A stretch of 64,000 nt of DNA from Alisma plantago-aquatica (lineage: Eukaryota > Streptophyta > Magnoliopsida > Alismatales > Alismataceae), in the NCBI GenBank assembly GCA_963693085.1, contig OY856411.1, positions 1,351,927,550-1,351,991,549 on the forward strand, in the 5' to 3' direction. Of this stretch, positions 12,484-25,996 are shown one piece after another. A program made the translations under genes and the position numbers. Positions within the stretch are counted from its first letter, which is position 1, and the number at the start of each line of letters is the position of its first letter. A model generated the notes under the pieces. The model ran no database searches, was not told the DNA's origin, and saw nothing but the letters and a program-made list of their open reading frames with translations.

Positions 12484-13065
12484 TTGGGGACCATTTCATT
12501 TTTCTTATTGTAGGTACTTGCAAATGGATTGACTTGAGCTATTGAATTGCAAATTGACTTCTCAATCCACATGAAAGAAGAAAGGTGAGATGTGTAGGGG
12601 ATGTCAATATGTGGAAAAGCAATGGTAAGCATAGAGGTAATGTTATGCTTGCTAATATCCAATCATAGTGTGGTTTGCCAAGTTAGTGTGCACTATACAT
12701 ATAGTGTTTGATTCAAAAGTGGTATATTGTGTTTCTCTTCACACTCTTGCTCAAAAACTATTTCTAATGCTTTTATAGTACATTACTAACTTCTTACACA
12801 TGTTTGGATATGGATTTTTTTATCATGCTTCTAGATATGTTTTTTCAAAATAATTATGCTTATTGATAGTAGCTTGATAGGTCGAGTTTGTCCTAATAGA
12901 AACTCGATCAACCAACACCATTGGGTGTTTCCAATAGCTATTGTCGGTTGAGTTCTTCCTATCAATAACTCGACTGATAACATTGTGCACAAAATATACA
13001 TTTGGTATTTTGGATGGGAATTTCCCTCTCAAATAGATTTTCTCAACCAATTGCTTTATTCTTTA
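12484..13065 (+). mobile_element. truncated 3' internal region of TR-GAG copy 2
   Basis: Similar to 7084-7653. Similarity stops at about 13065, inside a TTTATTCTTTA stretch, where a minus-strand Copia fragment begins. The expected remaining 1.3 kb and a third LTR are absent from the window. Confidence 0.7.
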
Positions 13066-14185
13066 AATTGATCATATTGCTTATCCCAAAATATAGTAAA
13101 TTGATGTGGCTTTGATACCACTGTTGGAAAATACAACATCAGAGTAGGAAGTAGAAACAAAAAATTTCTATCCATATTTCTCGTAACAACTAGATTGCCT
13201 CAACAACTATGTAATTGGAAGGATGGTTTAGCAAGGTCAAACCCGATCCTAGAGTAAGTTTGGGGACTATTCCTCATTGTTGTGCATCTTTCTTCTAGTT
13301 GCACTCAGACGGGATATGCACTAGCTCCTGGTCTCCATCACAAATGGTAGGATGGCATTGTCCTCCTAACGGGAAAGGTATCCACACCTCTATGGTAGTT
13401 TACACGAACCACCTAGAACTCATGTCATTCTACTAGAATATATAGTAAGGAGTTATCCCTTCTGTTGGTGTACTAGTCACCAACTTGTTGTTCCACAATT
13501 GTTCTCCCTTTCTATCTCTCTATTTATCGAGTAGAACTTGCTTGGCCTCTCTATTGGTTACAACAACCAAAGAGGACAACAATTGTCAGATGCAATTGAG
13601 TTGTTGTATTTGAGGAGCCCCCTGTACCCCTATATTTATAGGAGGGTCAGGATCAGAGTTCCCAATTTGAGTGGGAGGGGAAGAAACCAGAATTTCATAA
13701 AAATTCACAACCTATGATAAGAAAAACGGTCGATTCACAGAGTGAAATGATTAGTTGGCATGAGAGTCGATCAGTTCACCTAGTGAATTAGTCATTTCAT
13801 AATGTTTCCTAATCACATATGAATTAACAATTCTAATCTAAATAATGCACGACATGATGTCAACATTAATCCTTGATGCAATCAAATTGCACCATGAATC
13901 AGGCATCTCACTTCAAGAAACGATGGTCTCGCAATCTCGATCCAATCCGTTTACTAAGTGAACTGGTCATTTTGCTCCCCCAGTTCATGCAGAATTTAGC
14001 CAATGCAATTTCTAATCAACCTGACACTCCAACTGCTTGATTCAACATCTGAACCAGTCAGTTGGGGGTTCAATCAGTTGATTTGTTGCTTAAATTGAAT
14101 AGATAAAAACTTTAGCAATCAATTTAATTACCATTCATTATTAAACTCCTCTTCTAGATGTATCATATGTGTGTGACCCCATAGG
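13066..14185 (-). mobile_element. truncated Copia element end: 5' LTR plus PBS, minus strand
   Basis: Read on the minus strand, an LTR runs from about 14185 down to 13122 and ends in CCAACA. One base and a primer-binding site (13109-13120) follow, then only about 43 bases of internal sequence. A TATA-like TATATTTATA lies at 13631-13640 (inverted). The LTR lacks its 5' (U3) part: it ends at 14185 where an oppositely oriented related LTR starts. Similarity to 15160-16335 in inverted orientation is clear around the promoter (GACCCTCCTATA-ATATAGGGG) and around GGGTCACACACATA. Confidence 0.7.
13109..13120 (-). promoter_or_regulatory. primer-binding site, tRNA-iMet type (minus strand)
   Basis: TGGTATCAAAGC on the minus strand, one base after the CCAACA LTR end. 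It matches 11 of 12 bases of the canonical site. Confidence 0.75.
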
Positions 14186-16335
14186 TGTTGGTATGTATGC
14201 CCTGAGAGCCAATCATGAGATGATTGGTGGGATACATTAAGATTGATTTGATAAACATCAAAGGCAAGCTTCCAATTCTTTCTGGTTCAGTCATATGAGA
14301 TAGTGATAGAATATATTGAATGTCTAGAGAATGACAGTACTCAATGACGTATGCCTTCAGGTTCACGACCTGAACGATGAGATCATACGGATGCTAAGAG
14401 TTTGTACATTCTTGTTATGTCCCTAGTCGGATGTCATTGTGGAAGGTAGATAGACAACAATGACACACAAGACTAGATTGTGGTGTTGGTTGATGACAAA
14501 ATCTCATTAGTCATGATATAGAGATATCAAACCAAACACATAGGTACTTGTTAGAGAACAAGTGTACCAGATAGACCCACTGTGAGTTTGACACATGGAA
14601 CCATGACATGGTAGTCACAGTCAGTACTCACAGTGATGGTGGTGAATGTGATTCTTTGACCTGAAATCACTACACTCAACACATGTCGTTGGGCACACTT
14701 TGACATCATCAAACGTAGTTCTAAAACATGGGTTGTTATAAAGGTGATGATTGGGCGGCTTTGACACATGGGGCTTTTGAGGGGTGAGTGATAGATATGG
14801 GATTTGTCCCTCCTGAGGGAGTTTGATATCCAAGGCCACTTGATGAGTAGGATTGAGATAGGCGTGCGCACGCATGTGTGAATCAGTATGTGATATTGAT
14901 GTCATACATATCTCATTCAATCAACTCTGAGATCAAGAAAGTGAATGAACGTTGACATGATGACTGTTCCATGCCTCGAGTTCATTCGGGATATCAGTGA
15001 CAAAGGAATTATACATTCGCTGTAACACCATTCATGGATTGTAGGATTGAAAGTTGTTCTCAAACTTTCTACTTTCACTTGGGTAGCACTGATGTGTGAC
15101 TAGGCACCGCTCTTTGCTTGTGAAGTCATCAGTGTTATGGACTTTCACTGCCAATGTGAAATGGACCTGCAGGGTCACACACATAGGATTTAACCTGGAA
15201 GAGGAGTTTTGTCCACAAGAAATATTTAGATTGATTACTAAAGGAGTTTATTAGTTCAATTAAACACTCAATTGATTGATAGCTCAAAATCATAGTGTTC
15301 AAGGTGTTGGACAGATTGATTAGAGTATCAGATTGATTGAAATCGCAATTGACTGATTCTGCACAATCTGCACTCCCAACGATCGGTTCATGAGATGAAC
15401 CGGTCGCCTGAGCTTGGTGAACCGGTCAGCTCAAGATCAGGGTGAACTGATTGCTTCAAGTGTTGAAACGATCGATTCAACTGGTGCAACCGAGCAAGTT
15501 GGGAAAGTAAGATTGATGAGAATTTTCCTTTCGTTTCAATTTCCCAATTTGATTGGGAAATAGGATTGGTATTCGATACCAATTAGAAACAAAAGAAGGA
15601 AAGTCAATCGGGAATCGACCAGGACCACCAACTGACCAGCTGAAGTGTCCCAACTGACCAGTTCACTTGTGAACCGACCAGTTCAGGTCCCCAACCGATC
15701 GTTTCAGTTGTGTAACGATTGGTTCAGGTTGCGAGTTGGTTGTTTTTGTGGAAAATCTCAAACCCTTCTACTCCTTCTTTTAGTCCCGCATTGCTCGGGA
15801 TGGAGAACCCTGTCCCATGACCCTCCTATATATATAGGGGTATTGGGGGCTTCTCAAAGTACAACTCAGTGCAACCAGTTTCTCTGCAAAGTTATCGTTC
15901 TCTCTGGTTTTGGTAACCGAGAGAGAGCCCGAGCAAGTGCTACCCGCAAAGGGAGGTGCAGCAAGGGAAAGACAACTGCAGTTGCAACTGGAGGCATGAG
16001 AGTGTGTTGGTGACTAGTACGTCAATAGGAGGGTTCGACTCCTTCCAACTCCTTGTGGGACAAGGAGTGTGGAGTTATAGGTGGTCCGTGTGGACTACTT
16101 CAAAGGCGGGAGGTTTCTGCCGCTCAGGAGGACAACTGTCATCCGACAATCCGGTGAGATCAGGAGTCGTCAGTCCCGGTGCGACCAGGAGCTGCACAGA
16201 CACTGTCGAAGACCGGAGTTGAAGACCATGCAAAGCGCGAGGTATTGTCGCCGAGCAAGCCTTGGGACAAGGTATGATTCTACAAACCATCCCTTTCCTA
16301 TTATATAGACATTGACGTGTTTCCTTGTTCTGGGT
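14186..16335 (+). mobile_element. Copia-type LTR, plus strand, 3' end truncated
   Basis: It begins TGTTGGTATGTATGCCCTGAGAGCC, closely like the start of the solo LTR at 29295. A TATATATATA box lies at 15828-15837 within the motif shared with the inverted LTR. The region 15360-15730 is rich in GAACCGGTC/GACCAGTTC inverted motifs. By comparison with the minus-strand LTR, about 80 more bases and a CCAACA end are expected after 16335; instead the sequence passes into Athila gag. The right limit is approximate. The many short frames in its GC-rich leader (15645-16310) have no recognisable product. Confidence 0.65.
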
Positions 16336-18296
16336 TTGGGAGTGACATAAAGGTGATCCCATCTACATCACTCAGATGTGTTGTGACATAAAGGTGCTCC
16401 AATCCAGATATCATGTTGAAGAAACAGTGAAGTGTGTCACCTATGGTGAGGGAGGTCACAGAATATATCACTGCATTTACACTCATGAAATCAAAAACAC
16501 TCATATGGCCCCAGTCGAAAATGTGTCTTATGTGACCTATAAAAGGCCTAACCACCCAGGAATTTCCTATGGAAGCTCTTCTACTGCAATAAAATCCTGT
16601 CAACTAAATCAAACATCACAAGTTGTAGGTCAGGGCTAGGAAGAGAGACTCTGCCTGAATTTATGCAAAATAGATCCCTACAACAACAAAGGAAACTTTA
16701 ATGGACAAAAAAGGGGATCTTGTTTCAACAACATCAGAAATCCATCATTGAACTACACTACCTAACTGAAAGACTAGGAGAATGTATGGTGAGTAATAGT
16801 AATCTGATGACCAACATGCAAGCAAAATTGGGAAATGTGAAAACCCAGATAAATGGTTTGCAACAACATAACCGGATGATACACCAACAGTTGGCCTCTA
16901 TCGCACAACTGATAAAATGAGCAATTCCTTCAAAAACTGAGCAAAACTAGAAGAGTGAAAATGCTAGGATGGCTACACTTCAGTCAAGAAGAAATTCTTA
17001 TGTACCACCATATGGCATGCCCACTATTGAGGATAATGCCAATAAAGGAGCACTTCCTATCATTAAGAAGTCAGGAGGGGTATCTAAACCTATTCCATCC
17101 ATCAGAACGTATGAAATTTCATCAGAAGCACCCTTTCCTCATCGCCTCATAAAGGCTCAACTTGAGAAAAGATACAACAAATTATGGGATACCATCAAGA
17201 AGATCCACTTGGACATCCCTCTTCTAGACGTCATTGATGAGATGCCTACATATGCCAAGTTTATGAAATATCTTATCATAAGAAAGCAAAAGAGAGGGAT
17301 GAAAATGGTAACGGACAGAGACAAAATACAACTGGCCACTCGAAAAGTGACTGGTTGGGCATGTGCATTGACTAAATATTGTTGAATGTAGCAACCCGCA
17401 AGGATCATTTTCCACTTCCCTTTATTGATCATGTCCTAAAAAGGATATCAAATCATTCACACTTCTTCTATCTAGATGGGTACATGGGATTCTACCAAGT
17501 GCCCATTTATCTAGATGACTAGGAAAAGACCACATTTACTTGCCTCTATGGGACATGCTTTCTTTTGTATGCCCTTTGGTCTCTATAATGCCCCAAACAC
17601 CTTTCAAGGTGTATATCGACTATATTTTCTAATTTTATAGAAGAGATCATGGATGTATTCATGGATGACTTTTCAATCTATGAGTACTTGTTTGAAGATT
17701 GTCTGAAAGACCTATCTATCATTCTCTAAAGGTGCAAAAGAAGCATCTTGTTCTCAATTGGGAGAAATGTCATTTTATGGTCTGAGAAGGAATTTTCCTT
17801 GAGCACAAAGTATCTAAAAAAGGCATCTAAGTAGACAAGAGAAAAATAGAATCTATTTCAAATTTCCTCCTCATTCATCAGTTTCTTTTGTTTGTAGTTT
17901 CTTGGGAAATGTCGGATATTGCCGCTGTTTCATTAAATACTTTTCAAAATTTTCAAAACCACTATCTAAACTTCTTGTGAAGGACATACCATTTATTTTT
18001 TATGAAGATTGCCTCAAGGCTTTTCAAACTCTCAAAGATGCCCTACCTCCGCACTAATTATGCAAGCTCCAGATTGGGATCTTCCATTTGAGCTTATGTG
18101 TGGCGCTAGTGACTATGCTATTAGAGTAATCTTGGTACAAAATAAGGATAACAAACATCCTGAAATCTATTATGCCAGTAAAACTCTAGATGAGTCACAA
18201 TAAATTACACTACAAAAAGAAAGAAATGTTGGCAACTGTTTATGCTTTCGATAAATTCAGATCACATTTATTATGAAGAAAGGTGATGATCTATAC
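16336..18296 (+). pseudogene. Athila gag-pol pseudogene, 5' part (gag, RT, start of RNase H)
   Basis: This is the first surviving piece of a degraded Athila-lineage Ty3/gypsy polyprotein. A cysteine/histidine knuckle remnant (VKCVTYGEGGHRIYHC) lies near 16425-16475, followed by a gag C-terminus rich in glutamine and asparagine. Then come KAQLEKRYNKLWDTIKKIH and MPTYAKFMKYL (17150-17280), typical of the Athila gag/pol linker. The aspartic protease is missing: the linker is joined almost directly to the RT entry (ATRKVTGW, then ATRKDHFPLPFIDHVL near 17390-17430). RT motifs EKTTFTC and VFMDDFSIYE follow at 17520-17690. RNase H starts at 18009 (LPFELMCGASDYA, IYYASKTLDESQ) and is cut at 18296 by the Tekay-like insertion. 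Many stops are present. No 5' LTR is visible. Confidence 0.8.
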
Positions 18297-21109
18297 TGTG
18301 GGGCCCCACCTCTGAGACCCCACGGTGTTATCCAAACTAACCACACTAAATCTCAAATTAACAATTAAAACATGGAATCAACAAATTCTATTATATGAAA
18401 AACACAAATAACTTTTTCCATTTAATTACATATCTGGAACAAGCAACTAAGTACTATTCATTTTCAACAGATTATATATAAGGAAGCCCAAGATGTAAGT
18501 GTTATTCCAGATAAAATTGATATGCAACATGAAGTAGAAATTTACACTATTACATTCACATAAGCAACCTAGATCAAAATAAAGTACATCACTACAAGCA
18601 CACACACCCTCCTAGAACTCCCTAGTATAGGGACAACCTATACATATAACCTACAACAAGAAGAGAATTCTCCACCTCAGATGGTGAAGAAAAGATGAAT
18701 ATGGATGAGAAGCTCCTGGGAGAATTGAAGTTGAATCAATACCTATAAAAATTTGAACCACCACTTATCAACACACAGAGTGAGTGGAACAGGTTCAAGA
18801 CAAAACTAGCATTGAACTAATATTTTTTTTCAACTGATTAGAGATAAGTATATTTCAGATTAAATCAAACAATTCTAAATATCATGTAGATAATGCCAAA
18901 TATAAACTACATAAGATGAACATGAAATAATAAATAGAACTAACATGTAATTGGAGATTGATACTCAAATCTTGTTCTCAGCTTGTCAAGATTCATTGTT
19001 AGGTTTGCCCTAAAATTACTTGATTTGTACCTAATTAAGTAAAAGTCACCATGCCAAGTTCTCATGTCGACGACTCACTGTCCACATCTTAGGGTTAACC
19101 GGAAACCCTAAGATAAACAACAGACTCTAGTCTCCCTCAGAGTTTCCAAACACTGGCTAGGTAAGATCATAAAGCCTTTCTACCTTACAGACCTCATCTC
19201 AGGTACATGAGATAGGTTTAATGACACAAATGTTAAAGCTAGGACATCACATATGAGATACTAAACAAATCTATCCCTACTGGTCCCTTTCACATCCAGA
19301 TCACAATTTGCATAATAGTGTTTCAAATACAATCCATTTCATTCACTCAGCAACATAGAATTTAGGTTAGCATCTCAACTTGCAATCTTTCCTAAATTCT
19401 GGTGACCTAGCCTTCAAGGTCTAGAATCACACTCCGACATTCCTTTTCATAAACCAAGGATTATTAGAAGGAATCCCATTTCATTTCCCCATTACAGACC
19501 TTGGGGGAAATCACAGTGCTCAGGGCTCCTATCTAGATGATTAGGTTATAATGGATATTAAGTGCATTTACTCACTTTAATGAAAACAGGGGTTCATTAT
19601 ATGGCACATATGTGACTTCTCATTCTAATCCTAGGATATGTGGATTAGGGTTTCAGAGATACATACATTTCAATTCAGATTACAGATACCCTACATATCC
19701 TTTTTCCATCATATAAATTCACATGAAACAATCACAACTCAAAAGTTCACATATCATAGACAACACTCCATATTTAAATAATATGTGGTATTTACAATGT
19801 ATATATAATAATAATATGCAATTCGAATTCAATGAAATTTACATTACTCATGATCAAGAAAATATAACATCAACTTGATTCATTTTCAAGGATCAATACA
19901 AGGATCATATCCAAGGTCAAATAAGCAAACAATCCTATGCATTATTAGAGTTCTCAATCTCCACCAATTGTAGTTTAATGAGGAGATTTATGACTGTAGT
20001 TCACTAATAGTTTTCAAATGAACCTACATCACTCACCTCAAGTGTGAAATACTTGAAATTCGTATCCCAACTTCTACTGCTAATTCTTGAATCAAGTCCT
20101 TGCTTCAAGAAAATAGAATTTTCCTGCTCCTCTTCACTCAAGAACCTAGAAGAAGAAGAATTGAAGAAGAAAGAATGAAAGAAGAGATTAATTTGGCATC
20201 TTTTGATCCAAATCATGGAAGTGATGAGTTCTATACATAGGAGAGAATAAAACCAAATAAACTTAGTAAAGATTAATGATCTATACAGAATTTACCAACC
20301 TTGGAAAGAGAAAACCCAGAAATCTGACATTTCCACTTTAGATTCTCCAAACCCTAGAATCCCCTCCTCTCTTAAGAATAATAAATCTCTAATATGTGGG
20401 ACAGAAATTAGAAGTGCTTGGGTCGTAATAGAGTCCTATATACTCATTAAGGTTCTTGGAAAAATTAATTATAAATATTTTTCAGTCTTTTTTATTTTTC
20501 CAAAAAAATCTGGTCAGTTGAGTTTGTCTCTCTCAGAACTTGACAGATACAAGGTTCTGTTGTGATACAAAACTTCTCTAAAAATTCTTAAAATTTAATA
20601 TGTTGTTTCAAACTGAGTATTAAACCGTTACTTAAAATTTGTAATTAATTGGATACGCTAATAAATTATAAAAAATAAAATGCTACACTACTATACTTAA
20701 GCCTATATAGCATGATCGACTGAGTTTTTCCTATGGAAAACTTGACCGATCAACAGGCCCAGGAAACTCTAAAATTTTGAAATTTTTCATTAACATGAAT
20801 AATTGAGTTATACAATACATACACAAAATACAAATTGATATGATTCAGACACAAAATAATAAAAATCGTTTAGTAGACTATTATACTTAACACCAAACTC
20901 ATCATCACATTCTCTATTGATGATTTCATGCAACTAGGGTTTTAAATTTATAACCCTACTAACCTAATCATTCAAAACATTAAGATAACAAACAAGGTTC
21001 ATGTTTTTTATTAATATATGACCTGATTAGAAGACAATTAAATCACTAACTATTGATGCTTAGTAAGATCTAACTAGGAATTAAAGTAATTTAGGAACGA
21101 TTCCTTGCA
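18297..21109 (-). repeat. 3' LTR of the Tekay-like element
   Basis: Runs from TGTGGGG to TTGCA on the plus strand, a direct repeat of 25997-28756. It contains a hairpin-forming motif at 20714-20751 (GATCGACTGAGTTTTT...AAAACTTGACCGATC) that recurs at 28366-28402 in the other LTR. It holds no gene; the 70-codon frame at 20004-20216 is not recognisable. Confidence 0.9.
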
Positions 21110-21126
21110 AATCTCCCCTCCTTTTA
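21110..21126 (-). promoter_or_regulatory. polypurine tract of the Tekay-like element
   Basis: On the minus strand this is a purine-rich AAAAGGAGGGGAGATT run touching the 3' LTR. Confidence 0.7.
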
Positions 21127-21149
21127 GAGTTTCGTCTTGAAACTCTAGA

Positions 21150-24100
21150 AAAGGTTCGGATGGCATCTCTACATCTCGTATTCAAGTTCCCATGTTGCTT
21201 CTTCAACTCCACGATGTTTCATAAGATTTTCACCATAGGTATCTCATGTCTATGCAACCTTTTGATCTTCCTATCCTTGATCTGAATTGGGCCTTCCTTA
21301 TAAGTCACATCATCTACTAACTGTACATTAGATGGATAGAATATTTTATCAGTATCAGGATGACACTTCCTTAGCATAGATACATGAAACACATCATGTA
21401 GCTTCTCTATCTTAGGTGGTAACTGAAGTCAGTAAGCTACTTTTCCAACCCGTTATAGAATAGGGTATGGTCCCATATATCTAGGAGCTAACTTGGCCCG
21501 CTTCCCAAACCTAAGTACAATTTTCCAAGGATAAACTTTTAGATATACTAGATCCCTTACTTGAAACTCAAGAGGTATACACCTACTGTCTCTATAGCTC
21601 TTCTATCTATCTTATGCAACCTTCAATTATTGGTGTATCATAATGATCTTCTCAGAGGTTTGTTGTACTATCTCATGTCCCAACATCTGTCTCTCATCAT
21701 TCTCATACCAGCATACTGGAAATCTACATTTCCATCCATATAGAGCTTCATAAGGTGCCATTCCAAGACTAGATTGGTAACCATTATTATATGCAAATTC
21801 AATCAGGCTAACATGTGAGTCCCAACTTCCAAGGAACTATAGAACAAATGCCCTAAGCATGTCTTCTAGGGTTTGTATTGTCCTTCCTAACTGTCCATCA
21901 GTCTGGGGATGAAAAGCAGTACTGAACTTCAATTGAGTTCCCATTGCTTCATGTAGTCTATACCAAAACCTAGAAGTAAAATATGGACCTCTATATTATA
22001 CAATCGAAAGTGGAACTCCATGTAGTATGATTATCTCATCAACATATATTTGAGCTAGTCTTTTAGTGGAAAAGTTGTCTTGATAGGAAGAAAATGAGTT
22101 GTCTTTGTCAATCTATCTACGACAACCCATATGGAATCATGTCCCTTAGAGGAACGGGGTAAACTTACTACAAAATCCATAGATATGTGATCCCATTTCC
22201 ACTATGGTATAGGAAAAAGCTACAAATACCCACCAGGTCTTTGATGTTCTACCTTTACTTGCTAACTTATACCACATTTTTCAATAAAATCAGGTACATC
22301 TTTCTTCATTCTAGGCCACTAATACAATTCTTTGAGATTTTTATACATTTTGGAACTACCTGGATGCATTGCATACATAGATGAATGTGCTTCTTCAAGC
22401 ACAATATTCCTCAACTCTGCCTGATTTGGGACACATAACCTTCCCTGAAAACATAAAAGATCCTTATTAGTGAAGTGGAAGCCTTCTCTTTTCCCTTCTT
22501 GCATCTCTTTCACGAAAGTCTAAATATAAGGATTGGTGCCTTGCATTTGTTTAATCTGTTGTGCCAACACATGTTTTATCCGGAGTTGTGCCAGAAGACC
22601 ACTAGAAGATGTCATATCCATATGCACACTCATCTCTCTCAAAGACAAAAGCATGTCCCTTCTAATGCATGCCATGGAATTCATCACTATAGAAGGCATA
22701 AAAGATGATGACTTTCTGCTCAATGCGTCTGCCACCACATTTGCCTTTCCAGGATGGTAATCAATGGTGCAATCATAGTCTTTAATCAATTCAAGCCATC
22801 TACGTTGCCTCATATTTAGATCTTTCTATGTGAAGATGTATTTCAAGCTATTATGATCAGTATATACCTGAAAAGGCCCTCCATATAGATAATGTCACCA
22901 TGTCTTCAATGCTAAGACTGCCGCAACAAGTTTGAAGTCATGCGTAGGGTAGTTTTCTTCATGCACCTTCAACTGTCTAGAAGCATATGCCACTACCTTG
23001 CCATCTTGCATAAGAACACAACCTAAACCCTTCTTAGAAGCATCACAATACACAACATAACCTTTCTCTGTCTCAGGAAGAGTTAGGACCGGTGCAGATG
23101 TCAATAGCTTCTTCAATTGTTGAAAGCTATGCTCACACTGATTTGTCCATATGAACTGGACTTCTTTCCTCATTAAATGAGTCAAAGGAATGGAAATTAT
23201 GCTGAAGTCTGATATAAACCTTCTGTAATATCCTGCTAAACTAAGAAAACTCCTCTCTTCAGTCGGTGTCTTGGGCTGCTCCCACTGGATTACATATTCT
23301 ACCTTCCTAGGATCTACACAAATCTCTTTAGAGGAAATCACATGGCCTAGAAATGCCACCTAAGATAGCCAGAACTCACATTTACTAAAATTAGCAAATA
23401 GCTTATTTTGTCTTAGTAAATGCAAAGCCAACCGTAAATGCTCCTCATACTACTCCCTATTTATAGAATATATCAAGATATCATCAATGAAAACAACAAT
23501 GAACTAATCAAGGTACTGACGAAATACTCTATTCATCAAATCCATAAAAGATGTTGGTGCATTGGTTAGTCCAAATGACATAACCAAAAAATCATAGTGC
23601 CCATATCTAGTCCTGAAAGTTGTCTTAGGGACATCTTCAACCTTGATCCTAAGTTGATGATAACCTAATCACAAATCAATCTTAGAAAACACTATTGCCC
23701 CTCTTAATTGATCAAATAAGTCATCGATCCTAGGCAAAGGATATTTATTCTTGATAGTGAATTTATTGATTTGCCTATAATCTATACACAAATGCATTGT
23801 GCCATCCTTCTTCTTTACAAAAAGCACTGGTGCTCCCCATGGCAATGTGATAGGTTGAATAAAACCATTATCAAGCAATTCTTGCAATTTCTTCTTTAGC
23901 TCTCTTAATTCAGCCGGAGCCATGCGATATGGTGCTTGTGCAATAGGTTGAGTGCCTAGAGTTAAATTGATCGCAAAATCAATCTCTCTAACTGGAGGTA
24001 ATCCTGGTTGTTCATCAGGAAAAACATCACTATACTCTTTTACTATGGGTACATTGGATTAGATAGGGTTCTCAACCCTAGTATCCATTACATGTCCAAT

Positions 24101-25869
24101 ATAACATGTGCATCCCTTCCTCATCATTTTCTCAGCAGCTATAGAAGATATCAAACATGTAGATAGTACTTTCCTATCGACTTGAAAGATCCAAGAAATA
24201 TCTCCATTAGAGAAGATATCTTCCTTAGTAAAGCAATCTAACTTCACTCGATACTTCTTTAAGCAATTCATGCCTAGAATAATATCACAGCTATGCACTT
24301 CAACTGGTAATAAGTTCACTTTTATGCAATGTCCATTAAATCTTAGAACACATCTTGGACAAACCACTATCACAACTGTAGGATGTATAGTAGGTATCTC
24401 CAACAAGAAACCATAAGGCAACTCCTCAACAGAAAGCTGACCTCTACCTATGACATCCCGAATCACAAAAGAATGTGTAGCACCAGGGTCAATCAACACT
24501 ATAATAGGTATTAGAATGGATGTAACTAAACAAATCTAACCTATCACAACATGTGCAGAAACAACACCCTCTTGCTGAGTCAAAGCATAAGCACAGGTTA
24601 TCGCCTGCTGCCTACCTCGACCTTGTCCTCTACCCTAATGTATTGTGGCTCCCTGAGTACTGGAACCAACCTGTGATGCATACCCTCAGCCTGAGCTTTG
24701 TGGTGACATTGGTCTCTGTACTCTATTCATTGACTGTTGTTGAGTTCTCTATGGACAATCCCTAATAGAATGTCCTTCCTGACCACATACAAAACAACCC
24801 TTGAAATCATGGCCCCAACATGGACCTTTATGAAACATGTTGCAGTATGTACATTATTGTGGCGTCGAGTGAAAACTCAGCCTATGAATAGTTCTTTTAC
24901 TCTATGTCCTCTGTGGTGCTGGTCCCCTAGCTATAAAAGTAGTAGTACCCCTACCATATGGAATCTGTGGTGGTGCACTAGCTGGTGTGTCTGGCTTCCT
25001 AGAAGGATATGTAGGCAGCCTAGTCATCCTTGACTGTGTACTAGGTCCTGGCCTACTCAACTCACCACCTTTCTGCTTGCGGGTCTCAAACTCCCGCCTC
25101 TATTGAATGACATACTCCACATGCTTGACTGCATAAAAAAAGGCATGAAAATCTATCATGGATTCTATCACATCTATCCTCTCTTGCAGGTCATAGTTCA
25201 AACCTTGTTCAAAATACTTGATCTTATCCTCATCTGTGACACATATCTTGCTACAAAACCTAAGAAAATCAAGAAATAGAAATTCATATTCTATCACTGT
25301 CATCTGTCTCTACCTCAGAGTCTCAAACTGACGAATCATGTCACGTATGTATGTGGCAGGATAATAGCGGGACTCAAACCTCTTTCTAAATTCAGCCCAT
25401 GTCAGACTCTGTTCAGCCAGGTGTGTCTCTTTCATACTTCACCAGTGACTTGCACTACCTTTTAGGAGATAAGTAGCATGGTTCACCTTCTTTACATCAG
25501 ATACATGAGCTATTTTAAACACCTTTTTAGTTTCATATAGCCAAGCATCTACTTTTGCATGATCAATTGTGCCATAGAAGTCATAGGCACCCATTTTCTC
25601 AACCTCTCATAAGACCTGCTATTATCACACAATGGATCAGGAATACTTGTAGGTAATGGAGGGACTACCCTTGTTGTTGCATGAGCCATCACTGACACTA
25701 GTCTATGTTCCATAGCATAGAGAGGATCAATGGTAGATAAGGTAGTCACTACATGGTGTTGATCCATTACTTCAATTGGAGGATCTTCCTATCCTAGTTC
25801 ATCCCTAGCACCACCTAATGGAGGTGCCACATAGAGACTCTCTTCCTGTTCTTCACCTCTACCAGCCAT
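21150..25869 (-). pseudogene. Tekay-like gag-pol pseudogene
   Basis: It is collinear with the intact Gag-Pol at 46205-50872 but broken by stops and frameshifts. Gag probably starts at 25869 with the same MAGRG beginning. Readable pieces in minus-strand order are: gag (25549-25767, 25100-25303), protease with DPGATHSF (24059-24499), RT N-half with [20 protein letters not shown] sequence (23669-23923), RT connection and RNase H with FLGHVIS and [15 protein letters not shown] (22895-23359), RNase H end with [17 protein letters not shown] (22520-22813), integrase zinc region with HPGSSKMYKNLKELY (22319-22513). Integrase core and chromodomain remnants extend to about 21150. No functional protein is expected. 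Confidence 0.85.
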
Positions 25870-25979
25870 GATTTGAAAGAAAAGAGAATATTCCATATAT
25901 CGTTAGATAATTTGAAGGATCTAATAATACTCATAGACTCATCTAATGTCCCTGTACATAGGCACTATCAAAAACCTAC

Positions 25980-25991
25980 GCTCTGATACTA
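25980..25991 (-). promoter_or_regulatory. primer-binding site of the Tekay-like element (one mismatch)
   Basis: On the minus strand TAGTATCAGAGC, one mismatch from the tRNA-iMet complement, five bases from the 5' LTR. Confidence 0.8.
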
Positions 25992-25996
25992 CAATT

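Noticed and set aside
14181..16029. ATAGG at 14181-14185 and at 16025-16029 as a target duplication of the plus-strand Copia LTR
   Set aside because: LTR similarity to the inverted copy continues past 16029 to about 16335, so the second ATAGG lies inside the LTR. The 5-mer match is probably chance.
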